Shown here one piece after another: positions 27,279-36,100 of a DNA stretch of 64,000 nucleotides; the first letter of the stretch is position 1, and every line of letters begins with the position of its first letter. The stretch comes from Acidimicrobiia bacterium (GTDB lineage Bacteria; Actinomycetota; Acidimicrobiia; IMCC26256; JAGNEX01): assembly GCA_020637365.1 (NCBI GenBank), contig JACJWE010000002.1, positions 434,001 through 498,000 of the forward strand. The letters run 5' to 3'. The notes beneath the pieces are model-generated. The model saw only the letters and a program-made list of their open reading frames with translations, was not told the DNA's origin and did not search any database. Position numbers and translations under genes: made by a program.

Positions 27279-28658
27279 TTACGCCATGGGCGGCACGGAT
27301 AGATCGACATGGCTTTGCGCGAATCGCTTGAAACGCATGATGTCGTCGATGTACCGCTCGCGGGTTTCGGCGTCTGTGACTCCGCTCTCATCTGAGGTGG
27401 CGAGACAACGGATGCCGATCTTGCCGACGTTTTTGCCCAACTGCAGACGACGAGCGGCGGTGCCGATGTCGTTGAGATCCCAGGTTTCGGAAACGGTTGG
27501 GTGGATACGCGCCTTTTCAACCAGGTTGTTAGCCCGCAATCCCTCGTACGCGTTGGCGGCGTGCGAACCGACGATCCGTTTGACGTTCATCCACAAGAAT
27601 CGGTTGTCGAACTCCAAGTTGAACCCCGAGGTCGCGGCGGAGGTCACGACCGCACCGCCCCTTGCGGCGACGTACACCGACGCGGCGAAGGTCTCACGAC
27701 CGGGATGTTCGAAGACAATTGCGGGGTCGTCGCCAGCGACCGAACGAATCTTCTTCTTGAAGCGATGCATCTCTGCGAGGTCTTGCTGATCGTCATCGGT
27801 CCAAAACTTGTAGCCCTCGGCGCGTCGGTCGATCACGGCCTCGACGCCCATCGATCGGGCGAGTTCGGCCTTCTCTGGCGATGACACCATCGCCACGGGC
27901 GTTCCACCGGACAGGTTGGTCAGCTGGCAGGCAAAGGCCCCCATCCCGCCGACTGCACCCCAAACCAGGACGACGTCACCCGGTGTGATCTGGCATGCGG
28001 TGCGGGAGTTGAGCGATCGATAGGCGGTGCCGAGCGTCGCGAGATAGGACGCTGCTTCGACCCAGGTCAGGTGCTTGGGTTTGCGCATCAGCTGGGACAC
28101 CTTGGCGATCGTCAGATCGGCGTAACCCCCATAGTTGGTTTCAAATCCCCAGATTCGTTGGTTCTTGCCGAGCATGCCGTCGTCTTGGGTGCGTGGATCT
28201 TCGGGGTCGAAGACCACACCGCCGATCACGACCTCATCACCCACTTTCCACGTTTCCACCGCGGTGCCCACTGCCAGGATGACACCCGCGCCGTCGGATC
28301 CAATGATGTGAAACGACTGGAGGTGACGAGCGCCCCAAGGTTCACGTTTTGCTGCTCCCCACAGAAACAGGAACGACGGGATGGGCTCGAAGATCGCAGA
28401 CCAGATGGCGTTGTAGTTGATCGACGACGCCATATTGGCGATGAGGACTTCATCTGGCGCCAGCTGAGGCGTTTCGATCTGACCGACGCGATAGGTAACC
28501 CGCGGGTCTTTGTCGTCGGACTCCATCCCCTCAAAACGCTTCATATCATCTTCATGAAGATACGCCGCGCGGAAGGTGTCAGGAATCCGCAGGCCTGCGA
28601 GTTCGTCCGGTGTCGCTCCGCCTTCGATTGCTTTCACTATTTCACTGAAATCGGACAT
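27279..28658 (-). CDS. ccrA: Crotonyl-CoA carboxylase/reductase
   Basis: The 459-residue protein belongs to the MDR dehydrogenase superfamily and matches crotonyl-CoA carboxylase/reductase, which reductively carboxylates crotonyl-CoA to ethylmalonyl-CoA with NADPH and CO2 in the ethylmalonyl-CoA pathway. Visible features are the N-terminal SINYNAIWSAIFEP block, an NADPH-binding VLVWGAVGGMGAFACQL segment, FEHPGRETFAASV, and the C-terminal IDDIMRFKRF. The length is normal. ATG 28658 is used because AAGGAGA precedes it, although the frame opens earlier. It is transcribed from behind the polysaccharide genes but is functionally unrelated to them; it may support C2 assimilation or provide ethylmalonyl/butyryl-CoA units. 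Confidence 0.95.
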   Translation of the reverse strand: MSDFSEIVKAIEGGATPDELAGLRIPDTFRAAYLHEDDMKRFEGMESDDKDPRVTYRVGQIETPQLAPDEVLIANMASSINYNAIWSAIFEPIPSFLFLWGAAKREPWGARHLQSFHIIGSDGAGVILAVGTAVETWKVGDEVVIGGVVFDPEDPRTQDDGMLGKNQRIWGFETNYGGYADLTIAKVSQLMRKPKHLTWVEAASYLATLGTAYRSLNSRTACQITPGDVVLVWGAVGGMGAFACQLTNLSGGTPVAMVSSPEKAELARSMGVEAVIDRRAEGYKFWTDDDQQDLAEMHRFKKKIRSVAGDDPAIVFEHPGRETFAASVYVAARGGAVVTSAATSGFNLEFDNRFLWMNVKRIVGSHAANAYEGLRANNLVEKARIHPTVSETWDLNDIGTAARRLQLGKNVGKIGIRCLATSDESGVTDAETRERYIDDIMRFKRFAQSHVDLSVPPMA

Positions 28659-28695
28659 ATGTGTTGTCTCCTTTTTGCGGAGATGATGTTCCGAG

Positions 28696-30366
28696 CTACG
28701 ACGCACTTATCGAGTCGAGCGGAGCTTCATCGGCTTCGGATCGGCTCGGTCTGGGTGCACGTCCCAGGAGCCAAGCGGGTATGCGTTCGATTTGCAGCGT
28801 GGAGATACCGGCGAGCGCCATGGGCGTTCGGCACAGGACCCACAGGTCGAGACGCCAGGTACCACGCTCGACGTAGAGCCGGTCATATTCCTGCGCCTCA
28901 GTGACGAGTCGGGACGCATCCGGCGAGATCTGCCAGAGACCGGTGCAGCCGGGTAGGACCGATCTGCGGAGTTCGTCGAACTCGGCGGGGATGATCTCGT
29001 CGTTATGGAGGGGAAGTGGGCGCGGCCCCACGAGCGACATGGTCCCGATGACGACATTCCACACCTGCGGGAGCTCGTCGAGGTGCCGGTCACGAATGAA
29101 CCAGGACGACCGAGGAATATCGGATTGCCGCAGTTCGTATTTTGTCGCCGTGGTGAGCTTGCCAGCGGGAAGGGTTCGAATCTTGATCAGCTTAAAGACG
29201 GTACCGTCGACGCCTCGTCGTTCCTGAATGAAGAATGGGAAGGCCCGAAAGGAAACCGTGGACCACGCAGCCAAAAGGGCGATGATCGGAGCGGTCGCAA
29301 TCGACAGCAATAGGCCGATCGACACATCGGTTGCACGCTTCAATTGACTCCCCCCTTGGACAGATTTACGGCCCGATCGGACGATGACTTCAAGCTGTGC
29401 CAATGCGAACCCCAAAGCGGCGCCGAGCAGGAGGCTGAGTCCGAGAGGTCGCCACACGCCGGGACGGGTCGGCCCACCGACGATGACCGCATTTTGAAGG
29501 CGGCGCATACCGCCCGAACGCAGTTGCGCATCGATGTCAGAAAACTCCGCGTAGGTTTCGGTCGTCGCCGCGTAGTTCGTCAGGGCAATCCGTTCGGCGA
29601 CGGCGGCACGAGCCAGCTCAGAAGCCAACTCATCGCCGACGAGCGCCGCATCGACGAGCGCGGCGATCTCCTCATCGAGCTCCTGCACCTCGGCGGAGGT
29701 CCGATCACTCGACCGTCTCAGTGCGGCCGCGATGTGCTCGAGCTTTTCCGCTTCGGCTCCTCGAGCATTGCTGAGAAGCACGTCGGCGAAGCTGTTTGCC
29801 GCATCGATCGCACTCGACGATGTGGTCGCCTGCGCTTTGACGGCGATGACATCGGTCGATGTGATGGGCTCGGCTGACATCGTCTCGACGTCGTCCCAAC
29901 GGTCACCCAGTTCTGCAGCGACCGCTGCTTTGTTGGTATCGACGTTGGACGCTTGCTTTTCGGTTTCGAGTTCGCGATCCATGCCGTTCTCGTCGCGAAA
30001 CCCGGCGTTCAGTCGCTCGAAGGCTGAATCCGATTTGGGGTGTCGCAGTACGACCTTGGCCTCAGCGGTGTACACCGCTGGCTGTCGGTAGACCCAGAAC
30101 AACGCCCCGACGGCAGCGACGATGACGCAGATGCCCACTCGGCCCCACATCGACCTCGATAGGTTCAGTCCGAGCAGCACCGTACGGAGACGCGCCTGCG
30201 AATCCGCGGGCATCGTCGAGACGTCGGCGCCGATAACAGGCTTCGGAACGCTGGATCGTTGGAAGTCTCCAGCACGCCAACCGTCGTCACCGCCCGCCTC
30301 GATACCGTCCACCATCAGCGGCCGATCCTCAACCCGGAGTGCGTCCCGGGTGTCAGGCATTGACAT
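28696..30366 (-). CDS. Wzz-type chain-length domain fused to a polyisoprenyl-phosphate sugar-1-phosphate transferase
   Basis: The 556-residue protein has two parts. Residues 70-325 resemble a Wzz/Wzc copolymerase: a membrane helix (about 77-94), AVYTAEAKVVLRH, a long coiled-coil-like helical region and a second helix near 305-325. From about 342 it is a bacterial sugar transferase: KRATDVSIGLLLS, FIQERRGVDGTVFKL, the DELPQVWNVVIGTMSLVGPRP core and PGCTGLWQISP. Such transferases start repeat-unit assembly by moving a sugar-1-phosphate to undecaprenyl phosphate. Fusion to a length regulator is unusual. ATG 30366 overlaps the end of the upstream Wzc-like gene by 14 nt, so the two are probably translationally coupled. 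Confidence 0.85.
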   Translation of the reverse strand: MSMPDTRDALRVEDRPLMVDGIEAGGDDGWRAGDFQRSSVPKPVIGADVSTMPADSQARLRTVLLGLNLSRSMWGRVGICVIVAAVGALFWVYRQPAVYTAEAKVVLRHPKSDSAFERLNAGFRDENGMDRELETEKQASNVDTNKAAVAAELGDRWDDVETMSAEPITSTDVIAVKAQATTSSSAIDAANSFADVLLSNARGAEAEKLEHIAAALRRSSDRTSAEVQELDEEIAALVDAALVGDELASELARAAVAERIALTNYAATTETYAEFSDIDAQLRSGGMRRLQNAVIVGGPTRPGVWRPLGLSLLLGAALGFALAQLEVIVRSGRKSVQGGSQLKRATDVSIGLLLSIATAPIIALLAAWSTVSFRAFPFFIQERRGVDGTVFKLIKIRTLPAGKLTTATKYELRQSDIPRSSWFIRDRHLDELPQVWNVVIGTMSLVGPRPLPLHNDEIIPAEFDELRRSVLPGCTGLWQISPDASRLVTEAQEYDRLYVERGTWRLDLWVLCRTPMALAGISTLQIERIPAWLLGRAPRPSRSEADEAPLDSISAS

Positions 30367-31924
30367 AGGCCGCTGACGCGTCGCTTGCCGTCGACTCGTT
30401 GATGATTACACCGACCACCGGCGTTCCGAGCAGCCCCAATTGTTGACGTGCCCGTTCCAGGTGATCGCGGCGGGTAGTACCAACCTGGACGATGAGGACC
30501 ACACCGTCGGCCACGTCACACAACAGGAGTCCGTCAGAACCCTCCGAGAGCGCTGGCGCTTCGATCAAGACCAGAGCGAATCGATCCCGGAGACGCTGGA
30601 TCAACGAACGGAACTTGGGTGCGCTCAGCAACGGGGTTGGATCCGCGACCGAGCGCCCCTGTGGGACCACGAACAGGCTCTTGTCATTGCCGACATCTTG
30701 TTTGTGGATGAGATCGTCTGGTCCTTCGGAACCATCGAGGAAGGATGAGAGCGACTGCTGGACCGAAACGCCGAGGGCCTTACTCAGTCGCGGTGAGCGC
30801 AGATCGGCGTCGACGACCATCGTCGACGTCCCCGATTCGGCGGACTCCATCGCGACGTTGGCCGCAATCCCGGCGTTGTGGTCGATGTCATCGGCCGAAA
30901 CCAGGGTTAACGCTCGCATGGATTCGCGTTCGGCAACGACGGCGAGGGTCGTCGAAATCGCTCGATACGCTTCGAGTGTCGGACCGTGGGTGAGCACGGT
31001 GTCAGACGCCCTGCCGCCAGCTGGCAAGCGGCCCAGCACAGGCAGCGGACGCACCAACGATTCGAGTTCGTTCTCATCGTGAATCGTCTCGTCGAAGATG
31101 TCGACGAGCAGAACCAGCCCGATAGCGAGGATCAGCCCCATGGTGATCCCGATACCGATATTGCGGTACAAACCGCGCGAATCGGAGCCTCCCGGCGTTG
31201 TGGCGCTGTCGACCACGCGGACACCACCGGTCACGAGCTCTGCGTCGACCTCGGCCTGATCAGCGTAGGCCTGGAGTTCGCGCGCTCGGTCGAGCAGCGA
31301 TGTGCGTTCAGCGATCAGCGATCCGGTCATGAGTTCGGTGATCTGCGGGTTCTCATCTGTTTGAGACTCGGCAAGATCGAGTATCTCTTGGTCGAGCTCT
31401 GCAACCTTGGCGTTGATCGTTTCGATCTGAGCCGTAATACCGCTCGCTGAATCCTTGAGAATCGCAGTCGATTCTTCCTGCCGAGCAGCGATGTAGGCCT
31501 CGACGATCGCTGTCGCCGCCTTCTTGGCGACCGCCTGATCACGGGTGCGTACCGAGATCTGAAGGACATCGGAATCGTTGATCGCTTTGACCGAGACCGA
31601 GTACACCGAACTGGCGTCCTTGCCAAGCGCTTCGGCAGCTCTCGCCCGAATCGGGTCGGATTGGACGATCTCGGCCTCGGTGTCGAGTTCACGTGCCGCC
31701 GAGAACGGGTTCGTCAAGCGAATGTCGTTGCGGGAGAACGCCGTCTCGCTCGCACCTTCGACCAGGCGGACCTTGGCGCTCGAGGAGTAGAGCTTGGGTT
31801 GACGCATCGTCCAGGCGGTGCCAGCGAGAGCGCCGACCAGACCCGCGATCACCAGCACCCGCCACCGACGCGCCAACACGCGGAAGTAGCGCCGGATATC
31901 AAATTCTTCATTGTCGTAGGACAC
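30353..31924 (-). CDS. Wzc/CapAB-like polysaccharide copolymerase with degenerate ATPase (pseudokinase) domain
   Basis: The 523-residue protein has an N-terminal Wzz domain (helix VLVIAGLVGALAGTAW near 22-40, YSSSAKVRLV), a periplasmic-type helical region, a second helix (IGIGITMGLILAIGLVLLV) and a C-terminal BY-kinase-like P-loop domain. Walker A' is kept (MVVDADLRSP). The Walker A region reads VSADDIDHNAGIAANVA, with no GK(S/T); Walker B has Glu in place of Asp (VLIEAPAL); there is no C-terminal Tyr cluster. It is therefore unlikely to be an active tyrosine kinase and may act as a scaffold or nucleotide-independent partner. It pairs with the fused Wzz-transferase. Confidence 0.88.
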   Translation of the reverse strand: MSYDNEEFDIRRYFRVLARRWRVLVIAGLVGALAGTAWTMRQPKLYSSSAKVRLVEGASETAFSRNDIRLTNPFSAARELDTEAEIVQSDPIRARAAEALGKDASSVYSVSVKAINDSDVLQISVRTRDQAVAKKAATAIVEAYIAARQEESTAILKDSASGITAQIETINAKVAELDQEILDLAESQTDENPQITELMTGSLIAERTSLLDRARELQAYADQAEVDAELVTGGVRVVDSATTPGGSDSRGLYRNIGIGITMGLILAIGLVLLVDIFDETIHDENELESLVRPLPVLGRLPAGGRASDTVLTHGPTLEAYRAISTTLAVVAERESMRALTLVSADDIDHNAGIAANVAMESAESGTSTMVVDADLRSPRLSKALGVSVQQSLSSFLDGSEGPDDLIHKQDVGNDKSLFVVPQGRSVADPTPLLSAPKFRSLIQRLRDRFALVLIEAPALSEGSDGLLLCDVADGVVLIVQVGTTRRDHLERARQQLGLLGTPVVGVIINESTASDASAAYVNA

Positions 31925-32323
31925 GAGTACCTCAACACACCAGATCGGCGCCTGTTCAGACGTCCGTGGTTTTTCGGAGACTTGTTAATCACCGCGTGTT
32001 GGGGGCTGGCCAGAAGTTGGGGACCGACCGCATGGGCGGCTCATGCCCACGCTGCGCGTTCTCGCTGCGAGCGATGTGGTGCGGGGGAAAGCCAGATCGA
32101 ATTATGGACCGAGTCGCTTGCGATTCGGCATCCCGGGATGACCTCTTAGGTTCGGCAACGTCCTCCGTTATCCCCCTCATAACCACACGCTTCGACACCA
32201 TGTCGATGCATGGAAAACCACTCAGCGTGATGTCTTCGGGTTTGGGCTGTTCAGGCACATACCGACCTCATTCGGGGCACCCGTCGACACCTGTTCTGCG
32301 GTGCTCCCAAACCGTGACGACGC
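31925..32323. other. Gap inside the polysaccharide locus, upstream of the Wzc-like gene
   Basis: No supported gene lies in these 399 bases. A minus-strand frame of 89 codons (31989-32258, GTG start) has no recognisable features or ribosome site. The gap probably holds a promoter for the Wzc-Wzz pair; no c-di-GMP riboswitch signature was seen. Confidence 0.4.
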
Positions 32324-34183
32324 CTATGGATTCAGGCACTGCAAGGACCGCACGTAGAACTCCGCGGGCAGATTGGCGTCGCCTGCCTGGAGCATGGTTT
32401 GGAGCCGTTCGGGCGGCACGGTGTCGACCAACTGCTGGGCAACGCAGCGCGCTCCGGCTTCTGGCAGACCCTGATCGACCCCGAAGGTCACCAACGCTGA
32501 GACGACATCCGCTGTCGCGACCGTGGTCGGTACACAGGATTCGACCAACGCCACCCACTCTTCGGGCGGTTCGGGAGTGGGGTTCAGCGCCCACGCAACC
32601 AGGTCGTTGATGGGGACCGAACCGAGGAGGGCGTCCGCTCCGCACGTGGCCTGATCGCTGGTAAAGCCTGCTTGAACGCCAGCATCGACGAGCACGGGGC
32701 GCACATCGGCAGGAGCGAGCGGCGGAACGGCACCGCACCGGTACATCGCGGCAACCACCGGTTCGGGCAGGGTACTGACCGGGCCCTGCCCCAGCGCCAG
32801 GATGCTCGACAAGCTCATCGTCTGAAGCATGTCATCGGCCAGACAGCTCGCCTGGGCTTGAGCAATCCCCGTTCCCAGGGCGACCTCGACGATGACCGGA
32901 CGGATCTGCTCAGGTGTTGGCTGCGCATCTGGTGACACACCGCACCGTTGACCAGCGGCCAGGAAGGAGTCGGGAAGCTCGGTCGGCGGATTCTCTGCCA
33001 AAGCAACGATGTCGGGCACGGGCACGGTCGCCAAAATCTGATCGACGACACAGGTCGACTGATCGCTGCTCAAACCCGCGTCGCGTGCGACCTTGAGCAT
33101 CTCGGGACGGATCTGTTGGGCGGTGATCGGCAGACCACCACAGGCTTTGGCCGCGGTCAGGAACTCGGCTGGAACGTCCTCGGTTGGATGTTCGGCAAAC
33201 GCCAGGATCTGGTCGATCGAGGCAGTGTTCAACAGTTGATGTGAGAAGCAGTCGGCCTGTTCACGCGACACCCCGGCCTCGACGACGACCTGGGCGATCA
33301 GCGGCTGGAGTTGCGCCGCGGTTAACGGCATACCCGAAGCCGCTTCGGGCGCGCACCGTCTGACCGCATCGATGATCGGCTGCGGCAGATCGTCGCTCGG
33401 TTCGAGAGCAAAGTTGACGATCCCATCGACGGTCCAGTTCGTCAACACATCCTCGGCCAAGCACTGCGCTTGGGACGGTGTTGCCCCGAACTCTTGGACG
33501 ACGCTGACGATCAGCGGACCGAGATCTTCCTTGGTGACGGGGATCTCGCCACAGACGCGAGCCGCGTCCAGCACGACGGGCGGCACGTCATCTTGGAGCC
33601 CATCCGCGATCGCCAGAATCTCGGCCGGGGTCGACCGGTCGAGAAGTTCATCGGCGAAGCACGACGCCGACGCGGCGTCATAGCCAGCGGAACGGACCAC
33701 CTTGACGATCTCACCGCGCATCGCATCGGCGGTCAGCTCATCGGGAAGCGCACCACACGCGTCCAGCGCTTCGAGGGCGCCACCTGGCAACACCTCCGAC
33801 GGTGCGGCGGCAAAGCGCAGGATCTCGTCTGTCGGAACCCGACTCACGATTTGTTGGGACAGGCATTCGGCCTGACTCTGAGTAGCGCCGAGCTCTAAGG
33901 CGAACGCGACGATCTGACCGGGGATCATCTCGGTGGCGACGTCGAGGCCATCCTGTCCCCCAACCGGCAACCCGGTGCCGATGAGATCGGTATATGGCGG
34001 ACGTTCCTCAAGGCGTTCGGGCACCGTGGTCGTACTCGTGACGGGGACTTGCCTCGTCGACACCTCTGCGAGCGGATGTGGGTCCGATGAGCACGCCGCG
34101 ACGACGAGCATCAGCACCACGGCCGCAGCGGCCACGGCAAGGTACTTCACGGAACGGGTCAGGGGGGTCGATCGATGATTCAT
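32324..34183 (-). CDS. Lipoprotein with eight tandem two-cysteine helical repeats
   Basis: The 619-residue protein has a lipobox (VVAACSSD, Cys31), a short Thr/Pro linker, and then eight repeats of about 62-66 residues filling the rest. Each follows the pattern xQIxPxIVxVxxxxGxxxxQAxCxxxxLLxxxxxxxILxxAxxPxxxLPxxxxxAxxxCG. One Cys lies in the first helix and one at the end, giving sixteen Cys that could pair within or between repeats. Repeats should be helical and solenoid-like, exported and lipid-anchored. I know no named family for this arrangement. The ATG overlaps the stop of the methyltransferase gene (ATGA), so it belongs to the polysaccharide operon and may act in its export or surface retention (inference). 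Confidence 0.85.
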   Translation of the reverse strand: MNHRSTPLTRSVKYLAVAAAAVVLMLVVAACSSDPHPLAEVSTRQVPVTSTTTVPERLEERPPYTDLIGTGLPVGGQDGLDVATEMIPGQIVAFALELGATQSQAECLSQQIVSRVPTDEILRFAAAPSEVLPGGALEALDACGALPDELTADAMRGEIVKVVRSAGYDAASASCFADELLDRSTPAEILAIADGLQDDVPPVVLDAARVCGEIPVTKEDLGPLIVSVVQEFGATPSQAQCLAEDVLTNWTVDGIVNFALEPSDDLPQPIIDAVRRCAPEAASGMPLTAAQLQPLIAQVVVEAGVSREQADCFSHQLLNTASIDQILAFAEHPTEDVPAEFLTAAKACGGLPITAQQIRPEMLKVARDAGLSSDQSTCVVDQILATVPVPDIVALAENPPTELPDSFLAAGQRCGVSPDAQPTPEQIRPVIVEVALGTGIAQAQASCLADDMLQTMSLSSILALGQGPVSTLPEPVVAAMYRCGAVPPLAPADVRPVLVDAGVQAGFTSDQATCGADALLGSVPINDLVAWALNPTPEPPEEWVALVESCVPTTVATADVVSALVTFGVDQGLPEAGARCVAQQLVDTVPPERLQTMLQAGDANLPAEFYVRSLQCLNP

Positions 34184-34851
34184 GCCAGTGCCTTGTCTGC
34201 GGTAATCAGCATGTTTCCCGAGAGGAGCTCGCGCACGACCCGGGATGTGCGGTATCGGTTCAGTAGCGGCCTGATCCTTCCGCCTTGGAGTTCGATCAGC
34301 GCGCTGTTGCTGACCGTCTCAAAACCAGCATCGCTGAGGATCTGAGCAACATCGTCATGTGTGAAGTAGTGCACGTGGCCGTCATCCCACACACCGTCGC
34401 GATCATCGTCGTTGGCGGTTCGGGGCCCTCGACCCTTGACCAAGAGCCGGTAGACGTGTTTGAGATAGCGAACGTTGGGGGTGGTGACGATGAAACGCCC
34501 ACCGGGCGCCAACACGTCGAGCACGGCGCGCGCAAAGCCCACCGGATCGAGGATGTGCTCGATCACCTGATTGGCGAGAACCAGGTCGACCGAGCCGGGG
34601 GCCAAGGGCAGATGTGTCGCGAGATCGCCCTGAACGAACTCCCACCCTTCAGCGACATCGTCGCGTGCGTGGAGGCGCCCGGTGTATCGATCGATACCGA
34701 CGGCAAGATCGAAACGATGTCGAACATCGTCAAGAAATGTACCGGCACCACAGCCCACGTCGAGTACGACTTTTCCCGGTTGGATGAGCGCCAAAATTCG
34801 CGGGTCTTTACCCGGACGAGCATCGACGAGAGATGCTGCTCTTTGAGCCAT
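34180..34851 (-). CDS. SAM-dependent methyltransferase (class I)
   Basis: The 223-residue protein has the class I SAM-binding motif VLDVGCGAGTFLDDV near residue 30, an acidic motif II region (VGIDRY), DLVLANQVIEHILDP (motif IV) and LAPGGRFIVTTPN. Proteins of this kind in polysaccharide loci methylate sugars or act on lipid-linked intermediates; the target is unknown. ATG 34851 is chosen because GGAGG lies 8 nt upstream; a longer frame exists. It starts 1 nt after the glycosyltransferase stop and overlaps the lipoprotein start, a tight operon. Confidence 0.88.
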   Translation of the reverse strand: MAQRAASLVDARPGKDPRILALIQPGKVVLDVGCGAGTFLDDVRHRFDLAVGIDRYTGRLHARDDVAEGWEFVQGDLATHLPLAPGSVDLVLANQVIEHILDPVGFARAVLDVLAPGGRFIVTTPNVRYLKHVYRLLVKGRGPRTANDDDRDGVWDDGHVHYFTHDDVAQILSDAGFETVSNSALIELQGGRIRPLLNRYRTSRVVRELLSGNMLITADKALA

Positions 34852-34852
34852 G

Positions 34853-36100
34853 TCAGCTCGCCTCCTTGACTGCATTGACGTGCTCGGCTCGAGGTGTTTG
34901 AGCGATGGGAGCGCCAGCAACGGCAGATCGATAGATATCGATCAGCCGCATCGTTGATTGTTCGGGACGGAAGGTCGCTTCATAGCGGGCACGTCCGGCT
35001 GATCCCTTGTCTGCGCTCTTGCGCGGATGCGCCATGCGCCATGACAAGACCGCAGGCGAGGCCGTCCACCGTTGGAGGCACCGACCAGCCCACCGAATCA
35101 TCAACCAGTTCAGCCAACGCTCCCGCCGTGGTCGCAAGCACCGGGCGACCCGACGCCATCGCTTCGACGGCGGTAAGACCGAACGGCTCCTCCCAGATGG
35201 AGGGAACGACGATCACCGCGTGTTGATCAAACTGCTCCGCCAGGTCATCGGAGTTGAGCCGACCGAGAAGGGCAACCGAGGCGAACCGGGCCGATCGATC
35301 GCGAAGCTCCGCGGTGAGCTCGCCATCCCCAATCAACGTCAGCCTCGTCCGGCCATCGAGTCCAGACCGTTCCCCCCCGTCGAGCAGCGCCAACAGCCCT
35401 TTCGGCGCGTCGAGCCGCGAGGCGACCACGAAGCCGCTCGCCGAGGAACGAGCCTCCCCGATGGTGGGGCGCTCTTCGAAGCGATCGGGTACGCCGTGAT
35501 AGTTGACGACGATACGGTCGGGCTGGAAGCCCTGTTCGATCAGGTAGTTCTTGACCGTGTGTCACTGATGGCAATGATGGTGTCGGCCTGCTTCCACAAT
35601 GGCGAAATGAACCGCTGCGACAGCATCATCGATGCCGATAGCGCCATTGAGTTGCTGGCGCACCTATGCCTGAGTCCGGCAATCGGCCATTTCGTATCTA
35701 TGCAGTTCCGACACGGTTGACCATCACGAAACAGCGTGCCCGCCATACATCCATGGCGAAAGTTGTGGACCGTATGGACGACCGGGATGTTGCGCCGCTT
35801 TGCTTCCTCGATGATCCTGGGAGAAATCAGCGGGTAGACGTTGTGGATGTGCACGAGGTCGGGCCGCTGGCGTTCCAGCACGTCACGCACTCGCCGTCGT
35901 TGATCACCACCGGTGATCGGATTGAGGACGGTCCGTGCCTTGTCGAGCGTCGAAGCGTCCTCGACGTCATCGTTGTATGCGTCAAACGCGACGACATCGA
36001 CGCCTCGTGACCCGAGTTCACGACGCTCGAACTCAACCACCTTGTTCTCACCAGAAGGAAGTCTGGATCGGTAGTGGTTGTGCACGTGGAGCACTCTCAT
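34853..36100 (-). CDS. Family 4 glycosyltransferase with two compensating frameshifts
   Basis: Three frame segments read as one GT4 (GT-B) enzyme. The N-terminal segment (ATG 36100) begins MRVLHVHNHYRS and includes RPDLVHIHNVYPL and HTVHNFRHGCMAG. Near 35555 a one-base loss after AISDT shifts to VKNYLIEQGFQPDRIV, PKGLLALLD and the donor-site block PSIWEEPFGLTAVEAMASGRPV. Near 35040 a second shift returns to the first frame and gives SADKGSAGRARYEATF to the stop. The Glu-x7-Glu-like motif and all conserved blocks are present across the joins, so the enzyme was functional recently, or the shifts are errors. It should add a sugar to the lipid-linked repeat unit. Its start overlaps the acyltransferase stop. 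Confidence 0.82.

Noticed and set aside
31925..32323. Possible c-di-GMP riboswitch upstream of the Wzc-like gene
   Set aside because: The GEMM core was not found on the minus strand; only a weak 89-codon frame is present.
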